Positions 11,266 through 13,502 of a DNA stretch of 13,502 nt are shown piece after piece; position 1 is the first letter of the stretch, and the number at the start of each line of letters is the position of its first letter. The notes beneath the pieces are model-generated. The model did no database searches and was not told the origin of the DNA. It saw only the letters and a program-made list of their open reading frames with translations. This DNA is from Candidatus Methylomirabilota bacterium (GTDB taxonomy: Bacteria > Methylomirabilota > Methylomirabilia > Methylomirabilales > CSP1-5). A program made the position numbers and the translations under genes. The DNA lies in NCBI GenBank assembly GCA_023249165.1, contig JAHFDE010000048.1, positions 1-13,502 of the forward strand, read 5' to 3'.

Positions 11266-13173
11266 CTACCGTTCGAGGAGGGCCAGGATGCGCTCGAGCC
11301 GTGCGGCGGAATCGTCGAGGCCCCCAGGGCGATTGCGGCGTTGCCAAAGTTTCCGGTGCCGACCGATCAGCGTCCGGAGTTCCTCGCCGAGTTCGTTCCG
11401 CGATCGTGCGGGGAGGGCGCTCATGGGCGTGCCGAGGCCGATCCGCAGACGGACCGTCCCGAGGCGACAGGCCAGCCGGAGCATATCGGCCACCCAGCGA
11501 AACTCTTCCAGGATGGTCTCAGCATCCGGCCGCGCCATGAGAGCGTCACTGAGCGGCGCCATCACCTCGTCAATGTAGGCGCGCGTCTCTTCCAGGCGTT
11601 CGATGGTGAGCCGCTGGAGGGCCTGGTGGGGCCGGTCTCGATCGGCGAATATCAACAAGTGGAATGGAGCCGAGCCGTTGTGGAGGGGGACCCTCGTATG
11701 CAGATACGCGTTGCCGAGATTGTACGCCAGCCGTCCCATCACGCCGCCCTGATCCGCGAAGGCGTGCAGACCGAGCAGGGCCGGGATGTCCAGCCGGCCG
11801 TGATCGGCGGTCGCGCTGTTCCAACTGAAGGCCGCCCCCGCGACAAATCCGAGGTAGCTGACGGGAAGCGGTTGCAGGTGCCCGTTGTCCCCCCAGTCGG
11901 TCGTGAGGACGCCGATCGCTCCGGTAACCCGGCCGGCAATCACGGCGTTGCTGACATTGGCGAGGGTGTTTGCCGTCCGCCCGGCCAGGCTGTTCCAACT
12001 GCTCGTTCCCGGACAGACGTAGAACCGGAGCCCGGCATCGGCGAAGAGGCGTCCGTGCTCGGCAAAGGGATGATTGGCCTCGTAGCCCCACTCGAGTGCG
12101 ATGGCGTCTTTGGGAAGCCTGCCAACGAGCGCGGGCCGATCCCGGATCATGTCGGCCCAAAACTGCATGGTCCTCCCCCGTCGGGTCACCAACCGGTGGA
12201 TCTGCTCCAGAAACTCGAGATAGACCCCCTCGACCCCACGTTCGGCGCAGACGGCGGCGGAACGCCCCTGCCCGAGATCGAGGGTCTCGTCGAGGCCCAC
12301 ATTGAACTGGCGGCTGCTGAAGTGAGGCAACAGTTGATCGTAGAGATCAGAGAGAAGCGCGAGGCTGCCGGGGTCAACGGGGCAGAGACCGTAGGGCTCT
12401 GGGCTCGGGCTGAAGGGATGGACCAGGCCCTCGGGACATTCGGCCAGGCGACGGTAGGGTTCGTGGATCAGCCACCGGTGCATGTGGCCGAGACTGTTCT
12501 GATTGGGCACGAGTTCCACGTAGCGGTCCCGACAGACGGCGTCTAACGCCTCGATCTCGTCACCGGTCAAGGGGCTCGCATGTTGCCAGACGACCTCGTG
12601 TCCCCCATAGGCAAAGGTGTGCTCCATGTAGAGCTGCATCTGGTTGATCTTCCAACTGGCCAAGAGGTCCACGAGATCGAATAACGTCTCCATCGTGGGG
12701 ACCTTGTCCCGGCTCACGTCGAGCAGCACACCGCGGTGGGGGAAGTCGGGCCAGTCCGTGATGTGGCATCCTGGCAGCCCCATTGGTTCTTTCGGGGTTC
12801 GTGGTGCATGAAGGCGAATGAGCTGGATCAGCGTGCAGATGCCGTAGAAGAGCCCGGCCTCATCGGCTCCGACAACTGTGACGCCCGTGTCGTCGATGGT
12901 GAGCGTGTAGCTCTGCGGTCGCGAGAGGACGTTCGGGTCGAGGCGGAGTCTGATTGAAGCCTCGGGCTGGCGCGGCTTCTCTCTACCGGTTGCGCCCCAC
13001 CGGGGGCGGCAGCCGCAAGACTTGAGCGCCGCTGCCAGCCGATCGGCTGCGGCACGCGGCCCGGGCGAGGCCGGTGAGACATCGACCTCCGGCTCGCGCG
13101 GGAGAGTAAAGTGACTGCCGGTCGGCTCAACAGACTGGGGTTTGGGAAGCAGGAGGGAGAGTCGACTGTTCAT
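11266..13173 (-). CDS. Family GH20-type glycoside hydrolase (beta-N-acetylhexosaminidase-like)
   Basis: A 635-residue enzyme. Residues about 5-130 resemble the GH20b N-terminal domain, with SYTLTIDDTGVTVVGADEAGLFYGICTLIQL as its typical end (part quoted at 89-118 in effect). The barrel starts at HRGVLLDVSRDKVPTMETL (146-164). The catalytic pair is D295-E296 in FNVGLDETLDLG, where the family has the GDE-type strand: the acid is E296 and the D helps the substrate acetamido group. The C-terminal 200 residues are helical. No signal peptide is visible, so it is probably cytoplasmic, pointing to recycling of N-acetylhexosamine-containing compounds or modified substrates. ATG 13173 has no strong ribosome site. 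Substrate is not known; a GH20-like subfamily with other specificity is possible. Confidence 0.85.
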   Translation of the reverse strand: MNSRLSLLLPKPQSVEPTGSHFTLPREPEVDVSPASPGPRAAADRLAAALKSCGCRPRWGATGREKPRQPEASIRLRLDPNVLSRPQSYTLTIDDTGVTVVGADEAGLFYGICTLIQLIRLHAPRTPKEPMGLPGCHITDWPDFPHRGVLLDVSRDKVPTMETLFDLVDLLASWKINQMQLYMEHTFAYGGHEVVWQHASPLTGDEIEALDAVCRDRYVELVPNQNSLGHMHRWLIHEPYRRLAECPEGLVHPFSPSPEPYGLCPVDPGSLALLSDLYDQLLPHFSSRQFNVGLDETLDLGQGRSAAVCAERGVEGVYLEFLEQIHRLVTRRGRTMQFWADMIRDRPALVGRLPKDAIALEWGYEANHPFAEHGRLFADAGLRFYVCPGTSSWNSLAGRTANTLANVSNAVIAGRVTGAIGVLTTDWGDNGHLQPLPVSYLGFVAGAAFSWNSATADHGRLDIPALLGLHAFADQGGVMGRLAYNLGNAYLHTRVPLHNGSAPFHLLIFADRDRPHQALQRLTIERLEETRAYIDEVMAPLSDALMARPDAETILEEFRWVADMLRLACRLGTVRLRIGLGTPMSALPARSRNELGEELRTLIGRHRKLWQRRNRPGGLDDSAARLERILALLER

Positions 13174-13220
13174 GGGCAGGGTCGGTCGCTAGGACGTCGA
13201 CGATAGATGGTTGGTGGTCG

Positions 13221-13273
13221 GTGATCAGTGCGTGGTGTTCCCAACACCTGACACCCAACACCCAAGACCTGAC
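13221..13273. repeat. Dispersed non-coding repeat, copy 2
   Basis: GTGATCAGTG, then CCAACACCTGACACCCAACA and an ACCTGAC end, in the same order as copy 1 at 6511-6574. It fills the gap between the leuD-like and GH20-type genes. Confidence 0.6.
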
Positions 13274-13290
13274 CGGCTGCCTGCCGAGGG

Positions 13291-13502
13291 CTAGCCAGTT
13301 TGGGCCTCGTCAAAGACGAGATCGCCGTGCTTCTTGATGTAGTCGACGACCCCCCCCTCCTGGAGGATCGTGAGCATCACAGGCGGGATCCGTCCGGTTG
13401 TGAGCTCCTGCTGCCGGGTGCGGTTGCGGACCACCCCGTGCTTCAAGTCAATTTCGACCTCATCCCCGTGGGCGATCTGGTCGGTGTCCACGGTCAGGGC
13501 CG
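13291..13502 (-). CDS. leuD: 3-isopropylmalate dehydratase small subunit, C-terminal part (5' end beyond the window)
   Basis: The frame is open from the right edge to TAG 13291 (about 69 residues). ALTVDTDQIAHGDEVEIDLK, then HGVVRNRT and PPVMLTILQEGGVVDYIKKH, matches the end of LeuD/aconitase-swivel proteins, which isomerise isopropylmalate together with LeuC in leucine synthesis. The active-site part lies outside the window, so a homoaconitase-type relative cannot be excluded. A GTG at 13489-13491 is internal, not a start, since similarity continues upstream. Confidence 0.82.
   Translation of the reverse strand, partial: ALTVDTDQIAHGDEVEIDLKHGVVRNRTRQQELTTGRIPPVMLTILQEGGVVDYIKKHGDLVFDEAQTG

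Noticed and set aside
11077..12546. 489-codon plus-strand open frame
   Set aside because: It is antisense to the GH20-type gene, whose protein has clear domains and catalytic residues; the plus-strand product shows no recognisable motif.

Overview
The window is GC-rich bacterial DNA with a Gram-negative, environmental character: PAS/two-component regulators, a probable sigma-54 promoter, a partial leucine-biosynthesis gene and several Sec (UGA) codons. The organism must make selenocysteine. GC content and gene style would fit a lineage such as NC10/Methylomirabilota, Rokubacteria or deltaproteobacteria-like groups, but nothing in the window fixes the taxon.

Layout. (1) 1-3310, all minus strand: a sigma-54-like promoter, a decayed receiver-domain remnant, a REC-zinc ribbon-REC protein, a REC-PilZ response regulator, and a CDF metal-efflux transporter that runs off the left edge. 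(2) 3458-5795, minus: a soluble PAS-PAS histidine kinase and its NarL-type response regulator, coupled by an ATGA overlap. (3) 5940-6600, plus: a 42-codon remnant of a DUF47/PhoU-like protein, then a thioredoxin-type arsenate reductase (arsC) and a terminator. (4) 6625-8896, minus: the centrepiece, a metal/organomercury cluster. Its order is ArsR/CmtR-like repressor, MerB-like organomercurial lyase, glutaredoxin-like protein, small zinc-ribbon protein, MerF-like transporter, DCC (DUF393) thiol oxidoreductase. Three of these genes are interrupted by in-frame TGA codons, four TGAs in all. Every TGA sits exactly where the family has a redox or metal-binding cysteine, and each gene has a bacterial SECIS-like hairpin just downstream. 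Ordinary ORF calling breaks or misses all three. (5) 8938-9615, plus: a divergent promoter and a DUF3105 membrane protein. (6) 9648-9749: a 98-bp MITE-like element with perfect inverted ends. (7) 9747-13173, minus: a rhomboid protease with an N-terminal zinc ribbon, a four-helix membrane protein, and a GH20-type glycoside hydrolase. (8) 13291-13502, minus: the C-terminal part of an isopropylmalate dehydratase small subunit (LeuD).

How the genes may work together. In cluster 4 the repressor probably senses a thiophilic metal with Cys62/Cys66/Cys108 and binds a perfect 16-bp palindrome that overlaps its own -10 box. MerB would split carbon-metal bonds, MerF would move Hg(II) across the membrane, and the three selenoproteins (UxxC, CxxC..CxxU and UxxU) could handle the released metal or supply electrons. 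No mercuric reductase (merA) is in the window. From memory, unchecked, NCBI protein-family names describe a proposed selenocysteine-assisted organometal ('sao') system with a MerB-like lyase (SaoL), a thioredoxin-like (seleno)protein (SaoT) and a DUF393 (seleno)protein (SaoD). This locus looks like a version of that idea, with an extra Sec zinc-ribbon protein and a MerF-like transporter.
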